From NCBI RefSeq assembly GCF_905233635.1, contig NZ_CAJODG010000047.1, forward strand, positions 1 through 14,250: DNA of 14,250 bases. Direction: 5' to 3'. Source of the stretch: Selenomonas sp. AE3005. GTDB lineage: Bacteria > Bacillota > Negativicutes > Selenomonadales > Selenomonadaceae. Shown here piece after piece: positions 1 through 5,760 of this stretch. How positions within the stretch are numbered: position 1 is the stretch's first letter; every line of letters starts with the position of its first letter. The notes under the pieces were generated by a model. The model had not been told where the DNA came from, did no database searches, and saw only the letters and a list, made by a program, of their open reading frames with translations. Both the position numbers and the translations under genes were made by a program.

Positions 1-1
1 A

Positions 2-94
2 ATTATTGATGGTGGTGGTCATGCTATGGTCATGGAAAGACCATATTACAAGAAGTTTAGGGAAAATGTGCTGAGATTTTTGCAGGCAAATTAA
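2..94 (+). CDS. Alpha/beta hydrolase, C-terminal end only
   Basis: Only the last 30 codons are in the window, ending at TAA 92-94. The visible peptide carries a Gly-Gly-Gly-His-Ala segment followed by Met-Glu-Arg-Pro and an amphipathic helix ending in Phe-Leu-Gln-Ala-Asn. This layout is typical of the end of alpha/beta-hydrolase-fold proteins: the catalytic histidine (7th visible residue) sits in a G-x-G-H turn before the final helix, which often starts with a Glu-x-Pro. The substrate cannot be told from this fragment. It is not an expected neighbour of tgt, which usually follows queA or ruvB in related genomes. The fold call rests on a short motif only, so it is moderately sure. Confidence 0.55.
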   Translation: MIDGGGHAMVMERPYYKKFRENVLRFLQAN

Positions 95-106
95 GGAGAG
101 CTTTTA

Positions 107-154
107 GTGAAAGCAGCAATAGTTTATGATTCAGGAACACATACGACTATCTAG
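107..154 (+). pseudogene. Flavodoxin-like N-terminal stub
   Basis: A GTG codon at 107, with AAGGAGAG at 94-101 placed as a ribosome binding site, opens a 15-residue reading frame that stops at TAG 152-154. The peptide (VKAAIVYDSGTHTTI) looks like the first beta strand and phosphate-binding loop of a flavodoxin: a hydrophobic strand, then S/T-G-T-x-x-T. Nothing flavodoxin-like continues in any frame after the stop. I read it as the 5' end of a flavodoxin-type gene whose remainder has been lost. A chance short frame is the alternative; the good ribosome binding site and the motif argue mildly against that. Confidence 0.35.
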
Positions 155-173
155 TATTGTTGTAGAATTGTAG

Positions 174-263
174 ATGGGAACGCTGGTGGATTACATGACC
201 GTATACAGCAAGGAGGATATCAGCGTAACATTCAAGGATGGTACGGAAAGTCATATAGGGTAA
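174..263 (+). pseudogene. Possible site-specific recombinase C-terminal remnant
   Basis: This is a 29-residue frame starting at ATG 174, directly after an in-frame TAG at 171-173, and ending at TAA 261-263. The peptide has the pattern Leu-Val-Asp-x-x-Thr-Val-Tyr followed by an alternating hydrophobic strand ending Phe-Lys-Asp-Gly-Thr-Glu. That resembles the very end of serine recombinases and DNA invertases of Firmicutes, which close with a Leu-Val-(Asp/Glu)...Val-Tyr strand pair. No ribosome binding site stands before the ATG and no catalytic domain is nearby, so it is unlikely to be functional alone. The family assignment is from memory of the motif shape and is weak. Confidence 0.3.
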
Positions 264-266
264 CAG

Positions 267-299
267 TGGCACGGGCAAAGTCTCGTGCCAATTTTCTTG
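267..299 (+). terminator. Rho-independent terminator upstream of tgt
   Basis: Bases 267-275 pair with 282-290: seven perfect pairs (TGGCACG with CGTGCCA), one G-T pair and one more G-C pair, around a 6-base loop. A T-rich tail (ATTTTCTTGT) follows. It would end transcription coming from the hydrolase side and isolate the tgt operon. Confidence 0.75.
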
Positions 300-326
300 T
301 ATTCCTTTCTTATTTTGTGGTAAAAT
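297..326 (+). promoter_or_regulatory. Candidate promoter of the tgt-secF operon
   Basis: A possible -35 element TTGTAT (297-302) and a good -10 element TAAAAT (321-326) are separated by 18 bases. The -35 lies in the T-rich tail of the preceding terminator, so the terminator and new promoter are back to back. The -10 is convincing; the -35 matches the consensus at only three of six positions. Confidence 0.45.
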
Positions 327-371
327 AACTGTTATGTGAGTTCGTAGAGATTGCAGATTGGAGGTTTTTGT

Positions 372-1460
372 TTGGCTGCAATTACATATGAATTAGTGAA
401 AAAGGACGAGGCCACAGGTGCTCGTGCCTTTCCTACCCCGATTTTTATGCCGGTTGGAACACAGGCCTCGGTGAAAGGCGTATCGCCGGATGAGCTGAAG
501 GATTTGGGGGCAGGGATTATCCTCTCCAATACCTATCATCTTTTCCTGCGTCCCGGTATGGAGCTCGTGAAAGAGGCTGGCGGCCTGCATAAGTTTATGC
601 ATTGGGACGGTGCTATCCTCACGGACAGCGGCGGCTTTCAGGTGTTTTCCCTGGGCGATTTGCGGAAAATAACGGAAGAGGGTGTAACCTTCCGTTCGCA
701 TATCGATGGTTCCAAGAAATTCCTGTCGCCGGAGGTTTCCATGCAGGTGCAGATGTGTCTGGGCTCTGACATTGTCATGGCCTTTGACGAATGTGTGCCA
801 TATCCGGCCGACCATGATTATGCCAAGCAGTCCACGGAGCGTACCCTGCGTTGGGCTAAGCGCTGCCAGGATGTAATGACGGCACCGAATCAGGGGCTGT
901 TCGGCATTGTGCAGGGCGGTATGTATAAAGACCTGCGCCACTGGCATGCAGAACAGATGGTAGAAATGGACTTCCCCGGCTACGCTGTCGGCGGCCTGTC
1001 CGTAGGTGAACCGCCGGAGCTCATGTATGAAATGCTGGAATACAGCACTTCCCTGCTGCCGGAAAACAAGCCCCGTTATTTGATGGGCGTGGGCACACCG
1101 GACCATCTGGTGGAAGGCGTTATGCGCGGCATTGATATGTTTGACTGCGTATATCCCACCCGTGTAGCCCGTAACGGCATGGCCATGACCTGGACTGGCA
1201 GACTCGTGATGAAGAATGCCAACCTGACACATGACCATAATGTGATTGAAGAAGGCTGCGGCTGTTATGCCTGCCGTAATGGTTATACCCGTGCCTATAT
1301 CCGTCACCTGGTCCGGGCTGGCGAGATTTTTGGCCTGCGTCTGCTGTCCCTGCATAATCTCTACTTCCTGGAAGAATTTGTCCGCCGCATGCGGCAGTCC
1401 ATTATTGATGGTGAGTTCAGTAAGTTCCGCAGTGACTTCCTGGCCAACTACAAGCGATAA
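372..1460 (+). CDS. tgt: tRNA-guanine transglycosylase (Tgt)
   Basis: Tgt exchanges guanine-34 of tRNAs for Asp, Asn, His and Tyr with the queuine precursor preQ1, in the cytoplasm. The 362-residue product shows the (beta/alpha)8-barrel hallmarks: TDSGGFQ with its active-site Asp at residue 85, GLFGIVQGG, GGLSVGEP, and FDCVYPTR with the nucleophile Asp258. The zinc site is Cys296, Cys298, Cys301 and His328. The start is TTG 372, seven bases after GGAGG (360-364); a TTG at 351 lies upstream of that site and is less likely. Oddly, the N-terminal hairpin is short: between Gly-Ala-Arg (residues 16-18) and Pro-Thr-Pro (21-23) there are two residues, where Bacillus and enterobacterial Tgt have about eleven, usually including HTPHG. 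All catalytic and zinc residues are kept. It is the first gene of a long operon, with yajC following closely. Confidence 0.96.
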   Translation: MAAITYELVKKDEATGARAFPTPIFMPVGTQASVKGVSPDELKDLGAGIILSNTYHLFLRPGMELVKEAGGLHKFMHWDGAILTDSGGFQVFSLGDLRKITEEGVTFRSHIDGSKKFLSPEVSMQVQMCLGSDIVMAFDECVPYPADHDYAKQSTERTLRWAKRCQDVMTAPNQGLFGIVQGGMYKDLRHWHAEQMVEMDFPGYAVGGLSVGEPPELMYEMLEYSTSLLPENKPRYLMGVGTPDHLVEGVMRGIDMFDCVYPTRVARNGMAMTWTGRLVMKNANLTHDHNVIEEGCGCYACRNGYTRAYIRHLVRAGEIFGLRLLSLHNLYFLEEFVRRMRQSIIDGEFSKFRSDFLANYKR

Positions 1461-1475
1461 CGAGGAGCGATGTTT

Positions 1476-1766
1476 ATGAGTCCAGAAACTATGGCAGCAC
1501 TCAGCACCTGGGGTCCAATCCTGGTGATGATTATGATTTTCTACTTTTTGTTGTACCGTCCCCAAAAGGCCGCGCAGAAACGCCGCATGAATATGCTGGA
1601 CAGCCTGAAGACCGGCCATAAGGTTATGACCATCGGCGGCCTGTACGGCACGATTGAGGCCATTGATGACAAAGTTGTGAGACTGAAAATTGCCCCTAAC
1701 ACGGTCATTGAAGTTTCCCGTGCCTCGATTAACTCCAATATCAGTCTCGAAGAACAGCAGGACTGA
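1476..1766 (+). CDS. yajC: Preprotein translocase subunit YajC
   Basis: YajC is a small single-span inner-membrane protein that associates with SecD and SecF in the Sec holo-translocon. The 96-residue product has one transmembrane helix at about residues 11-27, followed at once by the family signature FLLYRPQ and a basic stretch (KAAQKRR). A compact cytoplasmic domain follows with the typical G-H-K-V-x-T-x-G-G-x-x-G-T pattern. ATG 1476 is preferred because AGGAG (1463-1467) stands eight bases away; ATG 1470 is also in frame but only two bases from that site. The stop overlaps the next start by one base (TGATG). Unusually, secD is not directly downstream: three other genes intervene. Confidence 0.93.
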   Translation: MSPETMAALSTWGPILVMIMIFYFLLYRPQKAAQKRRMNMLDSLKTGHKVMTIGGLYGTIEAIDDKVVRLKIAPNTVIEVSRASINSNISLEEQQD

Positions 1767-2359
1767 TGGCGGGGGGCGCAAATCCCGGGGCTAAGGATGT
1801 ATTGCGGTCTAAGGTCTTAGCCGCACGGCAGGCCTTGCCGACGGAATACAGAGCTAAGGCCTCGCTGGCAATGACGGCAGCACTGCGGTCCTTAGCTGTT
1901 TATCAGGAGGCACAAAGCATTTTTGTCTATGCGTCTACACCTGATGAAGTACAGCTTTATGACTTAATGGCTGCTGCCCTGCAGGCTGGTAAGACGGTGA
2001 CACTGCCGCTGATTACCGGCCCCCGGCAGATGGAGGCAGTGGTGCTCCGTTCGCTTAAAGATTTGGTGCCGGGCAGATACGGTATAAAAACCGTGGCCGC
2101 GGAAAAGCGCAGGCTGTTTCCTGCGGCCGATATCGGGCTTATCATTGTACCTGGCGCGGCTTTTACGGCTGACGGTCAGCGGCTCGGGCTCGGCGGTGGC
2201 TTTTATGACACCTTTATGGCAGAAAAAGCGCCGCAGGCCTATAGAGTGGCGCTGGCTTATGACTGTCAGCTGGTGGAGTCAGTGCCGGTGGAACCACATG
2301 ATATGTCTGTGGATATGATACTTACGGAAAGTAAATGCTTAAAAGTGAGTGATAAGTGA
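1766..2359 (+). CDS. 5-formyltetrahydrofolate cyclo-ligase
   Basis: This enzyme (methenyltetrahydrofolate synthetase) converts 5-formyl-tetrahydrofolate to 5,10-methenyl-tetrahydrofolate using ATP, returning a dead-end folate to the one-carbon pool. The 197-residue length is normal. Family features are the N-terminal Lys-x-x-Leu-Arg-x-x-x-Leu-x-x-Arg helix (residues 10-21), a hydrophobic strand ending in Val-Pro-Gly (128-130), the signature RLGLGGGFYD (139-148), and Glu-Pro-His-Asp near the C-terminus (176-179). The start overlaps the yajC stop (TGATG at 1764-1768), indicating translational coupling. The TGA stop likewise overlaps the next start. Its placement in a Sec operon has no obvious biochemical reason and probably reflects co-transcription of housekeeping genes. 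Homologues carry various names (ygfA, yqgN), so no symbol is assigned. Confidence 0.93.
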   Translation: MAGGANPGAKDVLRSKVLAARQALPTEYRAKASLAMTAALRSLAVYQEAQSIFVYASTPDEVQLYDLMAAALQAGKTVTLPLITGPRQMEAVVLRSLKDLVPGRYGIKTVAAEKRRLFPAADIGLIIVPGAAFTADGQRLGLGGGFYDTFMAEKAPQAYRVALAYDCQLVESVPVEPHDMSVDMILTESKCLKVSDK

Positions 2360-3069
2360 TGGAAGTAAAAATAGGACTTGCCAAAACGGCGAAATATGCC
2401 ACCGAGGTTTGTGGCGATACCTGTGATGTGGTAGAGCGTCCCCATGGGGGAATCTCGGCCATTATCGCTGATGGTCAGGGCAATGGCCTGGCGGCTCATC
2501 ACACCAGCAGCTGGGTGGTCAATAAGGCCGTACAGCTCATTTCCGATGGGGCGCGTGACGGAGCCGTGGCCCGGGCCGTGCATGATTATCTTTATGCCAT
2601 GAAGGATAAAAAGGTATCCTGTACGCTAACGGTGGTCAGTGCTGACCTGGATACGGAAACAGCCGTTATCAGCCGTAATTCCAATTGCCCGGTTATCATC
2701 AAAACTGATGAATACGAGTCTGTTTATGATGAAAACGTGGAACCAATCGGTGTCAACCGCCACATGAAACCGTTGATGTATGAAGTGCCTCTGACACCTG
2801 GCATGTTGATTGTATCCTATACGGATGGCATTGCTCATGCCGGAAAGAAACGTTCCGGACACCCGGCCGATTTCAATAAGATACTGGAAATTGTCCGCAA
2901 GAACGGGGCGGAAGACGTGTCGTTTATCGCCAAGAGTATTATGGATTATGCCTTGGAGCTCGACGCCGAGAAGGCCTCAGATGATATGACGGTGCTGGTG
3001 ATGGGGATAACGGAAGGTTCGCCGTCCAGCCCGAAGATTGAGCAGCTGGAAGTTACTTATCCTTACTAA
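2359..3069 (+). CDS. SpoIIE-like PP2C-type serine/threonine phosphatase
   Basis: The 236-residue protein is a stand-alone phosphatase domain of the SpoIIE/PPM family; these metal-dependent enzymes remove phosphate from Ser or Thr, often on anti-sigma-factor antagonists. The metal-binding motifs appear in order: IADGQGNG (Asp38, Gly39), SYTDGIAHA (Asp156, Gly157) and SDDMTVLVM (Asp208, Asp209). No transmembrane segment, GAF, PAS or HAMP sensor is fused, so any signal must come from a partner. ATG 2359 overlaps the previous stop; a GTG one codon earlier (2356) is possible. The ribosome binding site is weak, fitting translational coupling. No kinase or STAS-domain partner is visible in the window, so its target is unknown. 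The fold is sure; the role in a translocase operon is not. Confidence 0.85.
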   Translation: MEVKIGLAKTAKYATEVCGDTCDVVERPHGGISAIIADGQGNGLAAHHTSSWVVNKAVQLISDGARDGAVARAVHDYLYAMKDKKVSCTLTVVSADLDTETAVISRNSNCPVIIKTDEYESVYDENVEPIGVNRHMKPLMYEVPLTPGMLIVSYTDGIAHAGKKRSGHPADFNKILEIVRKNGAEDVSFIAKSIMDYALELDAEKASDDMTVLVMGITEGSPSSPKIEQLEVTYPY

Positions 3070-3099
3070 TCTTGTTACAACTGGATAGGAGTGATTGTC

Positions 3100-3441
3100 T
3101 TGAAGATTGCGGTTGTGGGAGTTTGTGCCTCGGGGAAAACTACGCTGGTGGCTGGGTTAAAGGCTGCTGGCTATGATGCTTATAATGTAGCGCAGGAACA
3201 TTCCGGGATTCATGATTTTTGGGCGAAACGCCATCCAGATATATTAGTAATGATTGATGCCACCATGCCGGCGATTCGCAAACGGCGGACGGTGTACTGG
3301 AATGAGGACAGACTGGCAGTACAGCATAAGCGGCTGGCCGATGCCAGGGCACATGCTGACCTTTATATTCAGACCGACAACTACAACGCCGAACAGGTTC
3401 GTGACAAGGTCATCAATTTTGTTAATAAATATAATAAATAA
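3100..3441 (+). CDS. Small P-loop nucleotide-binding protein, function unknown
   Basis: This 113-residue soluble protein begins with a beta strand and a Walker A motif, GVCASGKT (residues 7-14, Lys13, Thr14), close to its N-terminus as in small kinases. Further on are Gln-Glu-His-Ser followed by a Trp, a strand ending in an Asp (LVMIDAT, a possible Walker B or base-binding strand), an Arg-Lys-Arg-Arg cluster and a Trp. A Tyr-Ile-x-Thr-Asp strand near the C-terminus is kinase-like. The TTG start at 3100 is eight bases after AGGAG (3087-3091); GTG 3091 is in frame but overlaps that site. It lies 30 bases after the phosphatase and 22 before secD, so it is co-transcribed with both. I recall similar conserved hypothetical proteins in Firmicutes and Chloroflexi but know no assigned substrate. 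ATP or GTP binding is likely; catalysis is unproven. Confidence 0.75.
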   Translation: MKIAVVGVCASGKTTLVAGLKAAGYDAYNVAQEHSGIHDFWAKRHPDILVMIDATMPAIRKRRTVYWNEDRLAVQHKRLADARAHADLYIQTDNYNAEQVRDKVINFVNKYNK

Positions 3442-3463
3442 ATCACAGAAGGGATTGAATTCA

Positions 3464-4723
3464 TTGAGACAGCATAATCTCATGAAACTGATTGTCTGTG
3501 TTCTCGCAATTATCGGCATTTTTGTTGCCTTTGTTAAGCCCCTGGCATTTTCCATTCGTCAGGGCCTTGACCTGCAGGGCGGCACGCATGTCGTACTCGA
3601 AGCCGAGGATACGGACATTGCCAAGGTAAACGACGACGCTATGAACCGCGTGGTTACCATCATGGAAAAGCGTGTCAACTCGCTGGGCCTTACGGAACCG
3701 ATTATCCAGCGTGAGGGTGAGCGCCGGGTTATCATCGAACTGCCCGGTGTCAAAGACCCGGACGCCGCTATTAAGACCATCGGCAAGACCGCAATGCTGG
3801 AGTTTAAAGACGAAGAAGGCAATACGGTACTTACCGGTACTGACCTGAAGAACGCTACGGCTGCTACGAATCAGCAGTCCGGTCAAAACGTGGTCAACCT
3901 GGAATTCTCTGATGAGGGTGCGAAAAAATTTGCCGACCTCACGACGAAAAATGTCGGCCGTACCATTGCCATCCTGCTTGATGGTGAAGTGCTGACCGCA
4001 CCGAATGTCCGCGAGCCTATCCTGGGCGGCCGTGCCGAAATCACCGGCCAAAAGACGCTCGAAGAGGCACAGAATCTGGCTATCGTCCTGCGCAGTGGTG
4101 CTCTGCCGGTTAAGGTAAACATCATTGAAACCCGTACGGTTGGTCCGTCCCTTGGTCAGGACTCCAAGGATAAGTCCGTATTTGCCTTTGCCGTAGGTAT
4201 TGGCGCCGTACTGCTCTTCATGCTGCTCTTCTACCGTCTGTCCGGCTTTATTGCTGACGTGGCTTTGATGGCTTATACCATCATGCTGCTGGGGCTGCTT
4301 TACCTGCTGGACGCTACGCTGACTCTGCCTGGTGTGGCAGGTATCATCCTGTCCATTGGTATGGCCGTTGACGCTAACGTGCTGATTTTCGAGCACTTTA
4401 AAGAAGAATATCAGATTCAGGGCAAGACCTTGCGCCTGTCCATGGACGCCGGCTTTAAGCGTGCTTTTACCACGATTTTTGACTCCAACATCACGACGAT
4501 TATTGCTGCTGGCGTGCTGTTCTTCCTGGGAACAGGTACTATCCGCGGCTTTGCCATTACCCTCGGTCTGGGCACGATGCTGTCCATGTTTACGGCCATT
4601 ACTTTGTCACAGTATCTCCTGAAACTGATGATTAACTCGAAGATTTCGGAGAACCCGGGAGCCTATGGTGCCAATGGCTATATGCTGTGGAAAAAGGAGG
4701 ACTTGAAACATGAACAAGCTTGA
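3464..4723 (+). CDS. secD: Protein translocase subunit SecD
   Basis: SecD, with SecF, uses the proton-motive force to pull secreted proteins through SecYEG from the outer face of the membrane. The 419-residue product has a first membrane helix (about residues 8-25), the signature GLDLQGGTHVVLE (34-46), an extracytoplasmic P1-type domain, then five C-terminal membrane helices. These include AVDANVLIFE (Asp303, Asn305), part of the conserved proton-pathway region. It is much shorter than the about 615-residue E. coli protein, which has a larger periplasmic region; compact SecD is common outside Proteobacteria. The start is TTG 3464, ten bases after AGAAGGG (3447-3453). ATG 3482 is an alternative, but starting there shortens the basic N-terminus. 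The 3' end overlaps secF by 14 bases. Confidence 0.95.
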   Translation: MRQHNLMKLIVCVLAIIGIFVAFVKPLAFSIRQGLDLQGGTHVVLEAEDTDIAKVNDDAMNRVVTIMEKRVNSLGLTEPIIQREGERRVIIELPGVKDPDAAIKTIGKTAMLEFKDEEGNTVLTGTDLKNATAATNQQSGQNVVNLEFSDEGAKKFADLTTKNVGRTIAILLDGEVLTAPNVREPILGGRAEITGQKTLEEAQNLAIVLRSGALPVKVNIIETRTVGPSLGQDSKDKSVFAFAVGIGAVLLFMLLFYRLSGFIADVALMAYTIMLLGLLYLLDATLTLPGVAGIILSIGMAVDANVLIFEHFKEEYQIQGKTLRLSMDAGFKRAFTTIFDSNITTIIAAGVLFFLGTGTIRGFAITLGLGTMLSMFTAITLSQYLLKLMINSKISENPGAYGANGYMLWKKEDLKHEQA

Positions 4724-5627
4724 TATTGCAGGCCGTTCAAAGATTTGGTTTGCTATTTCCACCGTTGTCATTGTGGCCGGCATTATCTGTATGTGTGTCC
4801 GCGGCTTTAACTTTGGTATTGATTTTACCGGTGGTACGATTATTGATTTGAAATTCGCGCGTCCTGTGGCGATTGCCGAAGTGCGTTCCAGTCTGGCAAA
4901 ATTCGGTATGGAAGGCGCTACTATCCAGCTGTCGGGCGCTCAGTCAGATGTGACGGCGGCTGAGGACGTGATGATTCGTGCGGCCGATATGGAAGAGGAA
5001 CAGCGCAAGGAAGTTATGGCCGCCCTCAAAAGTGATGTAGGCGACTATACGGTTATGCGTGAGGAAAAGGTAGGGGCTACTATTGGTGGCGAACTTATCA
5101 CCAACGCCGTGTTGGCACTGGTGGTTTCCTGGGCGCTGATTATCGCCTATGTGGCCTATCGCTTTGAATGGCGTTTCGGCGTGGCTGCTGTATTGGCGCT
5201 GATTCACGATATTCTCATCGTGCTGGCGGTTTTCTCTTTCACGGGACGTCAGATAGATTCTTCCTTTATTGCGGCACTCTTAACCATTGTCGGTTATTCC
5301 ATAAATGATACCATCGTTATCTTTGACCGCATCCGTGAAAATCTGAAGCTGCACTTCCGCCGGGGCGGCGATGTGGTTAAGCTGGTGAATACATCTGTTT
5401 TCCAGACACTGACCCGTTCCTTGTACACAGTGTTTACGGTAATGTTTACCACCTTTGCCCTGTACTTCTTTGGCGGTGAAACCACGAAGGATTTTGCTTT
5501 TGCCCTGCTGGTTGGTTTTGGCTGTGGCTGCTATTCTTCAATTTTCATTGCCAGCCCCCTGTGGATTGTGTTCCGCAAGATGGGTGACAAGAAAAAGGTT
5601 GCAGCTAATGCAGCCGTTGCCAAGTAA
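4710..5627 (+). CDS. secF: Protein translocase subunit SecF
   Basis: SecF is the RND-family partner of SecD. The 305-residue protein has one N-terminal membrane helix (about residues 13-31), the signature GIDFTGGT (36-43), a short extracytoplasmic domain (about 50-120) and five further membrane helices. Conserved segments are YRFEWRFG at 150-157, HDILIVL at 166-172 and GYSINDTIVIFDRIREN at 195-211. A basic tail (DKKKVAANAAVAK) ends the protein. ATG 4710 lies nine bases after AGGAGG, which is inside secD; the 14-base overlap with secD couples translation and suits an equimolar complex. A strong terminator follows 16 bases after the stop, making this the last gene of the operon. Confidence 0.96.
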   Translation: MNKLDIAGRSKIWFAISTVVIVAGIICMCVRGFNFGIDFTGGTIIDLKFARPVAIAEVRSSLAKFGMEGATIQLSGAQSDVTAAEDVMIRAADMEEEQRKEVMAALKSDVGDYTVMREEKVGATIGGELITNAVLALVVSWALIIAYVAYRFEWRFGVAAVLALIHDILIVLAVFSFTGRQIDSSFIAALLTIVGYSINDTIVIFDRIRENLKLHFRRGGDVVKLVNTSVFQTLTRSLYTVFTVMFTTFALYFFGGETTKDFAFALLVGFGCGCYSSIFIASPLWIVFRKMGDKKKVAANAAVAK

Positions 5628-5643
5628 AAAAGAATATTTGATA

Positions 5644-5688
5644 ACGCCCGAAGGACGGATGAAATATCTGCCTTCGGGCGTAGTTTTT
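5644..5688 (+). terminator. Rho-independent terminator after secF
   Basis: A perfect 11-bp stem (ACGCCCGAAGG at 5644-5654 with CCTTCGGGCGT at 5671-5681) encloses a 16-base loop. A run of five T follows at 5684-5688. It marks the end of the tgt-secF operon. Confidence 0.92.
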
Positions 5689-5710
5689 ATGGCAAAGAGG
5701 AAAATTATCA

Positions 5711-5746
5711 TTTACGCCGAAATCAAAATAGGATAAGATATTATCC
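5711..5746 (+). promoter_or_regulatory. Candidate recJ-rel promoter with palindromic operator
   Basis: TTTACG (5711-5716) and TAAGAT (5734-5739) are spaced by exactly 17 bases and form a plausible sigma-70-type promoter, four of six matches in each box. The -10 lies inside a palindrome at 5731-5746: GGATAA, GATA, TTATCC, with perfect 6-bp arms and a 4-base centre. A repressor dimer bound there would block the promoter. The arms resemble GATAA/TTATC Fur-type half sites, but the centre is one base longer than in the classic arrangement. The whole gap between secF and recJ (5628-5760) holds only this and the terminator. Confidence 0.45.
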
Positions 5747-5760
5747 GGGAGTTGTAAACT

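Noticed and set aside
393..1781. Long open frame of 462 codons on the minus strand opposite tgt and yajC
   Set aside because: It is antisense to two clearly conserved genes, rich in His and Gln as expected from a shadow frame, and has no recognisable motif.
3254..3463. Upstream extension of the secD frame by 70 codons
   Set aside because: It overlaps the P-loop gene, and the extra residues (Arg- and Thr-rich) have no SecD similarity; TTG 3464 has a proper ribosome binding site.
3461..4396. 311-codon minus-strand open frame opposite secD
   Set aside because: The + strand codes for SecD with all family signatures; the reverse frame has no domain or plausible ribosome binding site.
5455..5736. 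93-codon + strand frame across the secF end and terminator
   Set aside because: It is out of frame with secF and crosses a strong terminator hairpin; no family resemblance.
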